64,000 nucleotides of DNA from Helicobacter bilis ATCC 51630 (GTDB lineage: Bacteria > Campylobacterota > Campylobacteria > Campylobacterales > Helicobacteraceae), in assembly GCF_000686565.1 (NCBI RefSeq), contig NZ_JMKW01000008.1, forward strand, positions 1 to 64,000, read 5' to 3'. The notes beneath the pieces were generated by a model. It made no database searches and had not been told where the DNA came from. It was given only the letters and a program-made list of their open reading frames with translations. A program made the translations under genes and the position numbers. The stretch's first letter is position 1. The number at the start of each line of letters is the position of its first letter. Shown here in pieces: positions 47,858-56,766 of this stretch.

Positions 47858-49165
47858 CTACTTTTTATCTTTGTCTGCATTTGATTGCAATATCTCCCCT
47901 AGCAAAAATCGCGTTGGGACTTTTCGGCGACCTTCTATGCCGTTGCATTCAAAGAGTATATACTCTCCAAGCGAAGAGATAACCTTTGCATTAGAAATTG
48001 TAAGCGTGTTATTTGCCCCCTGTGTTGGCTGACATAGAGCGATAGAATCTGCGGCTTCTTGTGTGAAAATAAGCTCTTTTGCTGCGTAGTTGCCTATGTG
48101 GAGTTTGCTTACAATAAAGGAGCTTAACAAAAAAGGTATAACTACTAGGCATAAAATGCCAATTACAAATGAAAACTTTACCAAATTAAAACGAGTAGAT
48201 GCCAAAGCCCCCACAAACAATATAGAGTAACAAACAATAAGAATGGAAATAGCAACAAAATATGTGAGATTCATATCAGGATCAAATCTAATGATCCAAG
48301 CCACTATCATAAGATAAGCACACATTAACATAAAAGACAATGTAGCAAATAGCATTATCTTTTCAAAATTAAGACAATCTAGCTTTGCAAGACAAATACG
48401 GACAAGTAAAGCATAAAGAACAATGGAGCATATCGCAAATGCAAAAAATTTATAACCAAGCTGAATATCAAACAAATAAAGCAATATAAACACAAACAAA
48501 CCAGACGTTGGCAATACAGCAATAGCCCCAAAAGCCATACTTGCCCATTTTTCTGGTCTTGGCTTATCATAAAATATAAGATGAATAGCATAGATAGGGC
48601 AAAGAAAAAATATACCCATCGCAAAAGCAATAAAAACACCCAAAATAGTCGTAGCAAAAATATAATACAGCACACTATCTTTGCTGATAGGTCGCAAATA
48701 TTGAGCATTAAAAGCAAAATAACACATCAAAATCAATGCCCCAATGACAGCTGGAATCCAAATAAATAGAGACAAATGTTTGCCTACATATTTTCCCACA
48801 CCTTTAAGCGACTCAATAAATTCTTGCGTATCATAACGAATCTGCAATTCCCGCAAATATCTTATTGTCATCTCTAATGTATCTTTCGTTGTCTGCGATT
48901 CCTTTTTGATATTTTGCAATATCGCACACACAGCGTAATGTATTTGCCTATTAAGCTCATCAATTTTTTGCCTTTTATTATCTATATTTTGAAAATCATC
49001 AAATACTTCACTTTTTTGCTCCATATACTTGTTAAAACTCTCAACAGCAACGAGTTTTTCACCATTATCTTGATATAACTCACGCAAAGTTTGGATAGGT
49101 TTTTCCATATCTGCATATTGTGCAAGAAATAATTCCCTTTGCGCACAAAGATTTTGTAATGACAT
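47858..49165 (-). CDS. Coiled-coil multi-span membrane protein, divergent from the R-M operon
   Basis: A 435-residue protein. Residues 1-130 are helical and highly charged (likely coiled coil, e.g. ELNRQIHYAVCAILQNIKKE), then about seven membrane helices (roughly residues 140-355), then a 70-residue soluble tail (ISSLGEYILFECNGIEGRRKV). AAGGGG precedes ATG 49165. It diverges from the restriction-modification operon with about 150 bases between. No family is recognised; location suggests an accessory or defence role, which is inference. Confidence 0.65.
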   Translation of the reverse strand: MSLQNLCAQRELFLAQYADMEKPIQTLRELYQDNGEKLVAVESFNKYMEQKSEVFDDFQNIDNKRQKIDELNRQIHYAVCAILQNIKKESQTTKDTLEMTIRYLRELQIRYDTQEFIESLKGVGKYVGKHLSLFIWIPAVIGALILMCYFAFNAQYLRPISKDSVLYYIFATTILGVFIAFAMGIFFLCPIYAIHLIFYDKPRPEKWASMAFGAIAVLPTSGLFVFILLYLFDIQLGYKFFAFAICSIVLYALLVRICLAKLDCLNFEKIMLFATLSFMLMCAYLMIVAWIIRFDPDMNLTYFVAISILIVCYSILFVGALASTRFNLVKFSFVIGILCLVVIPFLLSSFIVSKLHIGNYAAKELIFTQEAADSIALCQPTQGANNTLTISNAKVISSLGEYILFECNGIEGRRKVPTRFLLGEILQSNADKDKK

Positions 49166-49315
49166 TTTTGCCCCTTTTGATATTAGCATTTTTCACACAG
49201 CCTACAATGCGTTTGCTACATTGTAGCTAAACCATTGAAACAAACTAGATTCACTTCAAGCAATCATTTATATTTAATGGTAAAATTCCACAATTAAATC
49301 CAAGCAAGGACAATA

Positions 49316-51601
49316 ATGCACAAAACACAAAAGCTAGAGCTACAATACAACAAAGAGGGTAAGATTTATAGCCCATTAGGTAAGAAATACAAAGTCGCTA
49401 CACCAGAAGAGATTATAAGACAGAAATTTATCTGCACGCTTGTAAATAGCTATGGTTACAGCCTAGAGCAAATGCAAGAAGAAGCCAAAACGCAAAAGGG
49501 CAAAAACGCCGCAAGGGCTGATATTGTAATATGGAAAAGCCCCAAAGATAAGCAGGATAAGAATCCTCCCCTAATCATCGTAGAGTGCAAGGCAGACACC
49601 ATTCGCATAAGTGAAAGCGATTATGCACAAGGGGAAAGCTATGCAAGGCTTACAAATGCGCCATTTTTTGTAACGCACAATAGCTATGAGACAAGATTCT
49701 GGCGTGTGATAAAGGATAAAATGCCCGGGCATATCCAAGAGATAGCAAATATCCCAGAAAATAACGCAAGTGATAAAGACATAGATAAACTACTCAAAGA
49801 TTTAGTTGCCTTTAAAGAAGATGAGTTTGCTAAAATCTTATGGGAATGCCACAATTCCATACGCGATAATGATAAGTTTGACCCCACAAAAGCCTTTGAT
49901 GAAATCGCAAAAATTTTGTTTATGAAAGTGTATGTAGAGAGAAAGCTCATAAAGGGTGAAACGGATAATAAATTTACAATAGAATATGTAAAAGAGGCAG
50001 AAAAATATAATCCAAACTACCTAGAATGGCTCTTTAATGAAACGAAAAAAGAATTTGCAAAAGACCAAATTTTCATAGATAACGAAAAAATTGAGCTAAA
50101 AAACGCCACTATTTATAAAATCATAGAAAGACTTCAAATTTACAATCTATCCAACACTTCAAGCGATATTAAAGGCGTGGCATTTGAGAAGTTTTTAGGG
50201 CAGACTTTTAGGGGAGAATTAGGGCAGTTTTTCACCCCACGACCCATTGTAGAATTTATGATAGAGATGATAAACCCACAAGAAGATGAAGTCTCCTGCG
50301 ACCCTGCAAGTGGTAGCGGGGGCTTTCTCATTAGAATCTTTAGCAAAGTGCGTGAGCTCATACAGCAAGACATCATCAAGCAATATGAAGCCTATAAAAA
50401 ATCCATACTCAAAGATATAAACAACATCACCGACACAGAAGCAAAAAAGCTCAACGACAAAAAGAGTGAGCTAGAAAAACAGCTAGAGACTGACACGCAA
50501 GGCACAAGGCTACACAAGCTTTCAAACCACTGCATTTATGGCACAGATGCAAATGACAGAATGGCAAGAACTTCTAAGATGAATATGATAATGCACGGCG
50601 ATGGACACGGCGGGATTCACCACCACGATGGGCTTTTAAACATCAATGGAATCTTTGAAAACCGCTTTGATATAATCCTAACCAACCCTCCCTTTGGCTC
50701 AAATGTAAGGAAAGAAAACACCATACGAGCAGAAGACGCTCAAACCTACCTAAACAACAACGGCGAAGTAACTTGCACTGAAGAGAAAAAAGAGCAGATA
50801 GAACACTACTACAAAACCTATGGCAAAGAGACCTACCAAAACGCCCAACGCAAAATCCTAGACAACATAGGTAAGCCTATCGCCTCCCTCTTTGCCCTAA
50901 AGCCCAATTTAGAATCTGATAAAACCGAGCATTTGTTTATAAACCGCTGCCTAGATTTGCTAAAGCCCAGTGGCAGAATGGGAATCGTCTTGCCAGAGGG
51001 CGTGTTTAACACGCCAAATGCCGAATATGTGCGAGAGTTTGTAGAAGGCAGGGCATTTTTACGCGCTGTGATTTCACTCCCACAAGAGACTTTCACAAGC
51101 AGTAAAGCAAGTGTGAAAAGCTCTATTTTATTTCTGCAAAAATTTAGCCAAAATGAGCAAAATGAGTTTAACTCTCTCTTAGCAAAACACACGCAAGAGC
51201 TAAGGCAAAAGCACAAAGAGACACTAGACAAGCTAGAAACCATTATCAACTATCGCAAAGCAAAGGGCGAGAAAATAACTAAATACAACGCAAACGACAA
51301 AGCCAAGGCAAAAAAAGAGCTAAAAGAGCTAGAATCTAGTATAAAAAAGCAAGCTTTCAAGCTTACCAAAATAGACTTTGACTACCCCATATTTATGGCA
51401 GAGCCGGAGTTTGTAGGTATCACTAGCACGGGCGAAATGGGCGAAAATGTCAAAAATGAGCTACTAGATAGCTATGAAGTGCATAAAGATGACAATGGCA
51501 AATGCTTGAAAAAGTCCCTAAAGCAAAAGGGAATTCTAAGCTATTTTGAAAAGTTTTTACAAGAATACAACATACAATGGAAGAAAACAGAGCAAGAATA
51601 A
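49316..51601 (+). CDS. Fused HsdR-N-like nuclease and adenine-N6 methyltransferase
   Basis: A 761-residue protein in two parts. Residues 1-150 match the HSDR_N-like PD-(D/E)xK nuclease domain: ARADIVIWK (D69) and IIVECKAD (E90, K92). Residues about 160-700 are an HsdM-type amino-methyltransferase with motif I DPASGSGGF near 329 and motif IV NPPFG near 457, plus a helical N-region. The C-terminus has coiled segments for partner contact. No helicase motor is present. With a separate specificity subunit this recalls BcgI-type (type IIB/IIG) enzymes. AAGGACA precedes the ATG. Confidence 0.8.
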   Translation: MHKTQKLELQYNKEGKIYSPLGKKYKVATPEEIIRQKFICTLVNSYGYSLEQMQEEAKTQKGKNAARADIVIWKSPKDKQDKNPPLIIVECKADTIRISESDYAQGESYARLTNAPFFVTHNSYETRFWRVIKDKMPGHIQEIANIPENNASDKDIDKLLKDLVAFKEDEFAKILWECHNSIRDNDKFDPTKAFDEIAKILFMKVYVERKLIKGETDNKFTIEYVKEAEKYNPNYLEWLFNETKKEFAKDQIFIDNEKIELKNATIYKIIERLQIYNLSNTSSDIKGVAFEKFLGQTFRGELGQFFTPRPIVEFMIEMINPQEDEVSCDPASGSGGFLIRIFSKVRELIQQDIIKQYEAYKKSILKDINNITDTEAKKLNDKKSELEKQLETDTQGTRLHKLSNHCIYGTDANDRMARTSKMNMIMHGDGHGGIHHHDGLLNINGIFENRFDIILTNPPFGSNVRKENTIRAEDAQTYLNNNGEVTCTEEKKEQIEHYYKTYGKETYQNAQRKILDNIGKPIASLFALKPNLESDKTEHLFINRCLDLLKPSGRMGIVLPEGVFNTPNAEYVREFVEGRAFLRAVISLPQETFTSSKASVKSSILFLQKFSQNEQNEFNSLLAKHTQELRQKHKETLDKLETIINYRKAKGEKITKYNANDKAKAKKELKELESSIKKQAFKLTKIDFDYPIFMAEPEFVGITSTGEMGENVKNELLDSYEVHKDDNGKCLKKSLKQKGILSYFEKFLQEYNIQWKKTEQE

Positions 51602-51613
51602 TAAAGGGTAATA

Positions 51614-52318
51614 ATGTTTCACACACTCAGCACCGCACAATTACAAAGCCTTTTTTCACAAGAGCGACTAAACGCTTATGCAAGCACGCAAGAGCATTTT
51701 GATAATCTAGCCCTTATATCACGCATAGCCCAAACATTAGGAATGCTAGAGATTATCCTGCGAAATCACATAAATGCCACCCTTGTGCTTGATAATGCTA
51801 AATGGCTAGATGAATTGCCACAAGAGCTAGAGCTAAAGACAAGCCCAAAGCATACTAAGCCACATCAAATCATCTCACATCAAAGCTTAGGATTCTGGCT
51901 TAAGGTTATAGATTTTTACAAAATCCACAACAAGCTTTTTGACAAAGAATTTTTAGATACCCTAGACTTTAAACGCTATTTTAATGGGAATAAAAACAGC
52001 TTTAAGACTAAACCTTTAAGAAACTACCAAAAAGTCAGCATTTTTCTTAATCTTTTTAGGAATCTTCGCAATAGAGCCTTTCACTTTGAGAATCTCTATA
52101 AACTCAACGAACAAGGCAAACCAAGACTAAGTGTATCCGTAAAAAGTGGTAAAGAAAAGATAATCATCAGTATAGAAACAAGTAAAATTGAATTGTTTTT
52201 GAGAGATTTTATAAGCTATTTTGTAGAGAAAGTAAAGGGTGGGGAAAAGGATCCCCTTGAAAACGCCGACATTATAACACAAGATTCTAAAAATCACAAG
52301 GAAAGTTTAAAGAAATGA
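51614..52318 (+). CDS. Abi/HEPN-family protein embedded in the R-M operon
   Basis: A 234-residue protein with helical pattern typical of Abi_2/AbiD-like proteins. It carries the HEPN ribonuclease motif R-N-x-x-x-H (residues 152-157, RNRAFH) after FLNLFRNL. HEPN proteins of this kind cut RNA in abortive phage defence or toxin systems. It starts 12 bases after the fused nuclease-methyltransferase, with AAAGGG upstream. The last 25 residues are low-complexity and duplicated just downstream. Function as a phage-defence RNase is inference from motif and context. Confidence 0.65.
   Translation: MFHTLSTAQLQSLFSQERLNAYASTQEHFDNLALISRIAQTLGMLEIILRNHINATLVLDNAKWLDELPQELELKTSPKHTKPHQIISHQSLGFWLKVIDFYKIHNKLFDKEFLDTLDFKRYFNGNKNSFKTKPLRNYQKVSIFLNLFRNLRNRAFHFENLYKLNEQGKPRLSVSVKSGKEKIIISIETSKIELFLRDFISYFVEKVKGGEKDPLENADIITQDSKNHKESLKK
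52239..52294 (+). repeat. Imperfect direct repeat, copy 1 (abi 3' end)
   Basis: A 56-base segment encoding the abi tail (...EKDPLEN...ITQDSKN). It recurs at 52357-52413 with one extra base and about ten further differences, in the corresponding reading frame. Confidence 0.8.
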
Positions 52319-52419
52319 TAAAAAAGCTAGTAGTAAGAAAAAGCAAGGAACAAAGAGTGGGGAACAAGGATCCCCTTGAAAACAATAGAATTATAACGCA
52401 AGATTCTAAAAATAAGTGA
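52315..52419 (+). pseudogene. Duplicated abi 3'-end remnant (34-codon frame)
   Basis: ATG at 52315 overlaps the abi TGA (ATGA arrangement) and opens a 34-residue frame. Its second half (NKDPLEN...IITQDSKNK) repeats the abi C-terminus. Its N-terminal part is unrelated and basic. It is best read as the leftover 3' end of a second cassette after recombination rather than a functional gene, though coupling by ATGA would allow translation. Confidence 0.45.
52357..52413 (+). repeat. Imperfect direct repeat, copy 2
   Basis: Second copy of the abi 3'-end sequence, 118 bases downstream of copy 1 and immediately before the specificity-subunit gene. Confidence 0.8.
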
Positions 52420-52432
52420 GTAAGGAATAAAA

Positions 52433-54016
52433 ATGAGTAAAGTGCAAGTTGTATGGTTTAGGGATTTAGTGCGGTGGGATATAAAAAGTAATGTTAGCCT
52501 ATCTTTGCAATCAAGCCATAAGCAAGTATTATTTGAAGACCTTCTATCACAAGCAGAAGTTGAATACGAAACACTTAATCCAAACAAAGACTATAATATT
52601 TTGGGCGTTCGCTCTTATGGGTTAGGCGTATATCACAACAGAACGGCAAAGGGCAATACACTTATAACAAAAACAACAAAACGCTATCAAAAAATTCAAG
52701 AGGGCAATTTATTTTGGTGTAAAGTGGATACAAAAAATGGTGCTTTTGGCGTTACTTTAACAGAGCATATTGGGTATTACGCTTCACACAATATGATACA
52801 AGCTAAAATAAATACTGATAAAATTGATTTATTATTTTTACAACATCTTTTTTCTTGCAAGTTTTTTCAACAATTTTTGGATTCTCAAGTTACAGGGACA
52901 ACAAATAGGCAATACATTTCATTTAAAGAATTACTAAAAATAAAAATCCCCCTGCCCCCACTTAAGATTCAAAAGCAAATAGTCGCCAAAATAGAATCCA
53001 TAAAAGCACAAATTAAAGCCTTGCAAGAAGAAGAAAAACGCCTAAAAGATGAGATAGAGGCATATATATATATAGCACTTGGACTGGAAAAAAAGCAAGA
53101 AGCAAAAAGGCAAAAGGTCTTCATTATCCGCTTTAAAGACCTAGACCGCTGGGACACAAGGCATAATCAAAGCATTGCTATAAACCTTTGCCACACTGAT
53201 TCTATCCCCTACCATACCGAACAGCCAAATTGTCATACTGAGGCGATAGCCGAAGTATCTACAAACATAGAATCTAAAAGAGATTTTGACACATTGTCAT
53301 TGCGAGGCGAAGCCGAAGCTTTCCATAATCCACAAAACAACATAAAAGCGGATTTTACAGAATCTATGGATTGCCACGATTTTGCTACGCAAAATCTCGC
53401 AATGACGGGACTAGACTTAAAAGCCCTACTAGATTCTATCCCTACTCCGCCACCGCACGGCTGGGAAGTTAAAACACTCGGCGAGATTTGTGAGATTATC
53501 AATAGAAATTGGCATAAGTATTACAAAAATGAAACATTTCCTTATATTCAAATTTCTAATGTTACACAAAAAGGCATTGATGGGTATTCATTGATTCATT
53601 ATGATAATGCCCCATCTCGTGCAAAAACACTCGTTAAAACAGGAGAGTTATTGATTTCGCTAACTAGACCAAATCTTGGTGCATTTGCAGTTGTAGAACA
53701 AGAATATAATAACTTTGTTGTTTCTAGTGGGTTTGCAGTTGTGGATTCTAAAAATATCGTAACAAATCATTATATAAAGCACATTTTACAATCTCAAATT
53801 GGCATTGATATTTTTAATCAAATAATGTCTGGAGCTCTTTACCCTGCAATATCTCAAGGTGATTTACAAAATCTAAAAATCCCCCTGCCGCCTTTGAAAG
53901 TGCAAGAAAAAATTGTAGCTCATATACACAAGATAGAATCTAGCATTGCCACCACACAAGAGAAAGCAAAAGCCCTAGAGCTAGAGCTTACACACTATAT
54001 AGAATCCACTTTATAG
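52433..54016 (+). CDS. hsdS: Type I-like specificity subunit HsdS with two target domains
   Basis: A 527-residue protein with two target-recognition halves, each followed by a conserved helix: IKIPLPPLKIQKQIVAKIESI (first) and LKIPLPPLKVQEKIVAHIHKI (second, C-terminal). Between them, residues about 253-325 are an unusual linker with repeat-like peptides (CHTEAIAEVST, DFATQNLAMTGL). An (AT)n run at 53072-53084 lies at the end of the first coiled segment. It would direct the fused nuclease-methyltransferase. AAGGAA precedes the ATG. Confidence 0.85.
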   Translation: MSKVQVVWFRDLVRWDIKSNVSLSLQSSHKQVLFEDLLSQAEVEYETLNPNKDYNILGVRSYGLGVYHNRTAKGNTLITKTTKRYQKIQEGNLFWCKVDTKNGAFGVTLTEHIGYYASHNMIQAKINTDKIDLLFLQHLFSCKFFQQFLDSQVTGTTNRQYISFKELLKIKIPLPPLKIQKQIVAKIESIKAQIKALQEEEKRLKDEIEAYIYIALGLEKKQEAKRQKVFIIRFKDLDRWDTRHNQSIAINLCHTDSIPYHTEQPNCHTEAIAEVSTNIESKRDFDTLSLRGEAEAFHNPQNNIKADFTESMDCHDFATQNLAMTGLDLKALLDSIPTPPPHGWEVKTLGEICEIINRNWHKYYKNETFPYIQISNVTQKGIDGYSLIHYDNAPSRAKTLVKTGELLISLTRPNLGAFAVVEQEYNNFVVSSGFAVVDSKNIVTNHYIKHILQSQIGIDIFNQIMSGALYPAISQGDLQNLKIPLPPLKVQEKIVAHIHKIESSIATTQEKAKALELELTHYIESTL

Positions 54017-54075
54017 ATTCTAAAGCACTGCCCCCAAGCCTAGAATCCACAAACGAGATTCTAAGAATCTTCAAG

Positions 54076-54081
54076 TATAAT
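54076..54081 (+). promoter_or_regulatory. Predicted -10 box of ilvD
   Basis: TATAAT lies 30 bases before the ilvD ATG, followed by AAGGAGA nine bases before the start. ilvD therefore likely has its own promoter separate from hsdS. Confidence 0.5.
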
Positions 54082-54110
54082 TATTTACTACAAAATATTA
54101 AGGAGATTCT

Positions 54111-56249
54111 ATGCGAAGTGATATTGTAAAAAAGGGACATAATCGCGCCCCACACAGAAGTTTGCTAAGGGCAACAGGGCTAAAAGATGAGGATTTTAAT
54201 AAGCCCTTTATCGGCGTGGCAAATAGCTATATTGACATCATTCCGGGGCATTTTTTCCTAAATAAATATGCCGAGATTGTAAAGGACGAAATCCGCAAGG
54301 CAGGGGGCGTACCTTTTGAGTTTAACACCATTGGCGTAGATGATGGCATCGCTATGGGGCATAGCGGTATGCTCTACTCTCTGCCAAGTCGAGAGCTGAT
54401 TGCTGATTGCATAGAATCTGTGATGAACGCCCACGCGTTAGATGCGATGATTTGCCTACCAAACTGCGATAAAATCGTGCCCGGAATGCTTATGGGGGCA
54501 TTGCGTGTGAATGTGCCTACAATCTTTGTGAGTGGCGGTCCTATGAAAGCAGGGCGTTTGAGTGATGGCACAATTTTGGATCTAAACTCCGCGTTTGAAG
54601 CGGTAGGTGCGTATGAAAGCGGTAAGATTGATGAAAAAAGACTGCACGAGATAGAGTGCCAAGCCTGTCCTAGTGGGGGGAGTTGCAGCGGAATGTTTAC
54701 AGCAAACTCTATGAATACTCTGTGTGAGGCTATGGGCGTGGCGTTGCCTGGCAATGGCACAATCCCGGCTTTAACGCCAGAGCGAGAAGAGTTGCTAAGG
54801 CAGGGGGCTAGACGCATTGTAGAGATTGCCCTAGATTCTAGCCTAAGTGAAAAGTTTAGATTCCGCAATATTTTGAATGCAAAAGCCGTGCATAACGCCT
54901 TTGTCGTGGATATGGCAATGGGGGGCAGCACGAATACGATTTTACATATGTTAGCCATTGCTAAGGAAGCGGAAGTGGATTTTAACCTAGAATCTATCAA
55001 TAATATTGCCGCAAATGTCGCACATATCGCTAAAATCGCCCCAGCATTAAGTAGTGTGCATATGGAAGACATAAACCGAGCGGGGGGAGTGTCAGCGGTA
55101 ATGAATGAGATTTCTAAGCGTGGCAATGCAGTGGATTATTGGATTGCAGGTTATTACAACAATGAAGAAGAAGCACAATTGAGAATAAGTGGAAAATGGC
55201 AGTGGGATAAATATAACGAGAGTGGAAATATAAGAAGGTATGGAAAATGCTCAGAAGAAATGAAAAAAGGCGATAAGGTTCTAACCTATGCCTTTGGTCA
55301 GCAAAAATTTGATGGTATTTTTGAGATAATAGAGAATGCAGAGGATTTAATCACTCTACAATACATCAACGAATTAAATATAGATATAAACGATGTAAGT
55401 TTGGAAATAAAAAAATATTACAAAGAAAGCTATAGTTTTTTTGATAAGTATGGAGATACCATACAAGGCACATATTTTAAAACAAATAAAGAGCAGTTTA
55501 ATGCAATTGTAGGATTAGATTCTATGGCGGCAAATTCCAGCAACAATAAAGGGACAACACGCAAAACAGAAGCTATTTTACACCTAGACGCTCTCACAAT
55601 CACCGGCGAAACTTTGGGGGAGAGAATAGCAAACGCAAATATCACAGACCCCGAAATTATCCGCCATAATGACAATGCCTACTCACAAGTTGGCGGATTA
55701 AAAATCCTTTTTGGTAATTTATGCGAGCAAGGTGCGGTGCTAAAAGTAGCCGCTGTGGCAGAATCTATGAAAGAATTTAGCGGCAAGGCAATTTGCTTTA
55801 ACTCCCAAGATGAAGCGATTAAGGGCATTGCTGGGGGCAAAGTAAAGGCTGGAAGCGTGGTAGTTATCCGCTATGAAGGACCAAAGGGAGGACCGGGAAT
55901 GCAAGAGATGTTAAGCCCTACAAGTCTTATTATGGGAATGGGCTTGGGCGAAAGCGTAGCACTCATAACCGATGGGCGATTTAGTGGGGCGACAAGGGGG
56001 GCGTGTATCGGGCATATAAGCCCAGAGGCTGCTGAAGGGGGGCTTATCGCACTCATTGAAGATGGTGATGAAATAGAGATTTCTGTCTCGCGTGGGAGCT
56101 TGGAATTGAGAGTAGATTCTAAGATTCTAGAATCTAGAAAGGCAAAATGGAAGCCAATCAAAAAAGAGATAAAGAGCAAATGGCTTAAACGCTACTCACT
56201 ACTTGTAAGCAACGCCGCAAATGGCGCGGTTTTAAAAACGGAGCTGTAA
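54111..56249 (+). CDS. ilvD: Dihydroxy-acid dehydratase with in-frame EVE/PUA-like insert
   Basis: A 712-residue IlvD, against the usual about 560. The iron-sulfur cysteines are in [10 protein letters not shown] and [12 protein letters not shown], and the C-terminal part has [16 protein letters not shown] and [23 protein letters not shown]. The normal join ...MNEISKRGN to [15 protein letters not shown] is interrupted by residues about 341-487. That insert begins with DYWIAG and includes [16 protein letters not shown] and [13 protein letters not shown]. The frame is open throughout. The enzyme makes 2-keto acids for Val, Leu and Ile. Confidence 0.92.
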   Translation: MRSDIVKKGHNRAPHRSLLRATGLKDEDFNKPFIGVANSYIDIIPGHFFLNKYAEIVKDEIRKAGGVPFEFNTIGVDDGIAMGHSGMLYSLPSRELIADCIESVMNAHALDAMICLPNCDKIVPGMLMGALRVNVPTIFVSGGPMKAGRLSDGTILDLNSAFEAVGAYESGKIDEKRLHEIECQACPSGGSCSGMFTANSMNTLCEAMGVALPGNGTIPALTPEREELLRQGARRIVEIALDSSLSEKFRFRNILNAKAVHNAFVVDMAMGGSTNTILHMLAIAKEAEVDFNLESINNIAANVAHIAKIAPALSSVHMEDINRAGGVSAVMNEISKRGNAVDYWIAGYYNNEEEAQLRISGKWQWDKYNESGNIRRYGKCSEEMKKGDKVLTYAFGQQKFDGIFEIIENAEDLITLQYINELNIDINDVSLEIKKYYKESYSFFDKYGDTIQGTYFKTNKEQFNAIVGLDSMAANSSNNKGTTRKTEAILHLDALTITGETLGERIANANITDPEIIRHNDNAYSQVGGLKILFGNLCEQGAVLKVAAVAESMKEFSGKAICFNSQDEAIKGIAGGKVKAGSVVVIRYEGPKGGPGMQEMLSPTSLIMGMGLGESVALITDGRFSGATRGACIGHISPEAAEGGLIALIEDGDEIEISVSRGSLELRVDSKILESRKAKWKPIKKEIKSKWLKRYSLLVSNAANGAVLKTEL
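55131..55571 (+). other. EVE/PUA-like domain inserted in ilvD
   Basis: This 441-base in-frame segment encodes about 147 residues absent from ordinary IlvD. The pattern Y-W-I-A-G, then W-x-W, a [11 protein letters not shown] stretch and [12 protein letters not shown]...FDGIFEII matches EVE/PUA-like domains, which read modified bases and occur in McrB-type restriction proteins. It lacks intein ends (no N-terminal Cys/Ser, no C-terminal His-Asn). It appears more AT-rich than the flanking ilvD sequence. Domain assignment is by eye. Confidence 0.55.
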
Positions 56250-56290
56250 AATCGCCTAACTTTTGCCGAGTTTTGCTCCAAAAAGGCTCT

Positions 56291-56738
56291 ATGATGAAAA
56301 AATATGCACTATTTTATGGCATTATTGGCACATTGTTTTGGCTCTTTGTATTTGTGTATCTGCTGATAGGCTTTAAAGACTTAGCAAAAGATTCGCACAA
56401 AGCCACCATAGAGACGCACTCAAGCCTAGCCCCTTTTTTCACAAAGCTATAAAACCAAAGCCATAAAACAATGCCTAGATAAGCACAATACCTATCCTAA
56501 AGAACTCCTGCAACTTGGCAAAGAAGAAAACCTAAAAGTTAGCTTTATACTCAAGGCTAATACTTGCGAGATTCAATCTCTCGCATTTGATAAGCCCAAA
56601 AGCGAGTTTGCCCCACACATCACAAGAGTGCTTCACAAAGCTAAAGCCTGTATAAAAGCACAATGCCAGACGCACAATTTGCAAGAAGACACGCAATACA
56701 CTATTCCATTTTCCTATCGCGTAATACCCGATGAGTAA
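56291..56738 (+). pseudogene. Frameshifted TonB-C-like membrane protein
   Basis: ATG 56291 opens a 53-codon frame with one membrane helix (residues about 5-27) ending at TAA 56450-56452. The adjacent frame continues without stop to TAA 56738 with a TonB C-terminal-like pattern (YPKELLQLGKEENLKVSFIL, TCEIQSLAF, then IPFSYRV). The join falls at a C4T6 run (about 56431-56440), so a one-base slip would restore about 147 residues. It may be a pseudogene, a phase-variable gene or a sequencing error. Confidence 0.55.
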
Positions 56739-56766
56739 AGCCTAGCTCATCTCTACTACACAAACC

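Noticed and set aside
49316-54016. Classical type I R-M system
   Set aside because: No helicase-containing HsdR is present and the nuclease-like domain is fused to the methyltransferase.
54374-55126. Long reverse-strand open frame of 250 codons inside ilvD
   Set aside because: It lies fully antisense to well-supported ilvD motifs and has no recognisable protein pattern.
55131-55571. IlvD insert as an intein
   Set aside because: No Cys/Ser at the first position, no C-terminal His-Asn followed by Cys/Ser/Thr, and no homing endonuclease or splicing blocks.
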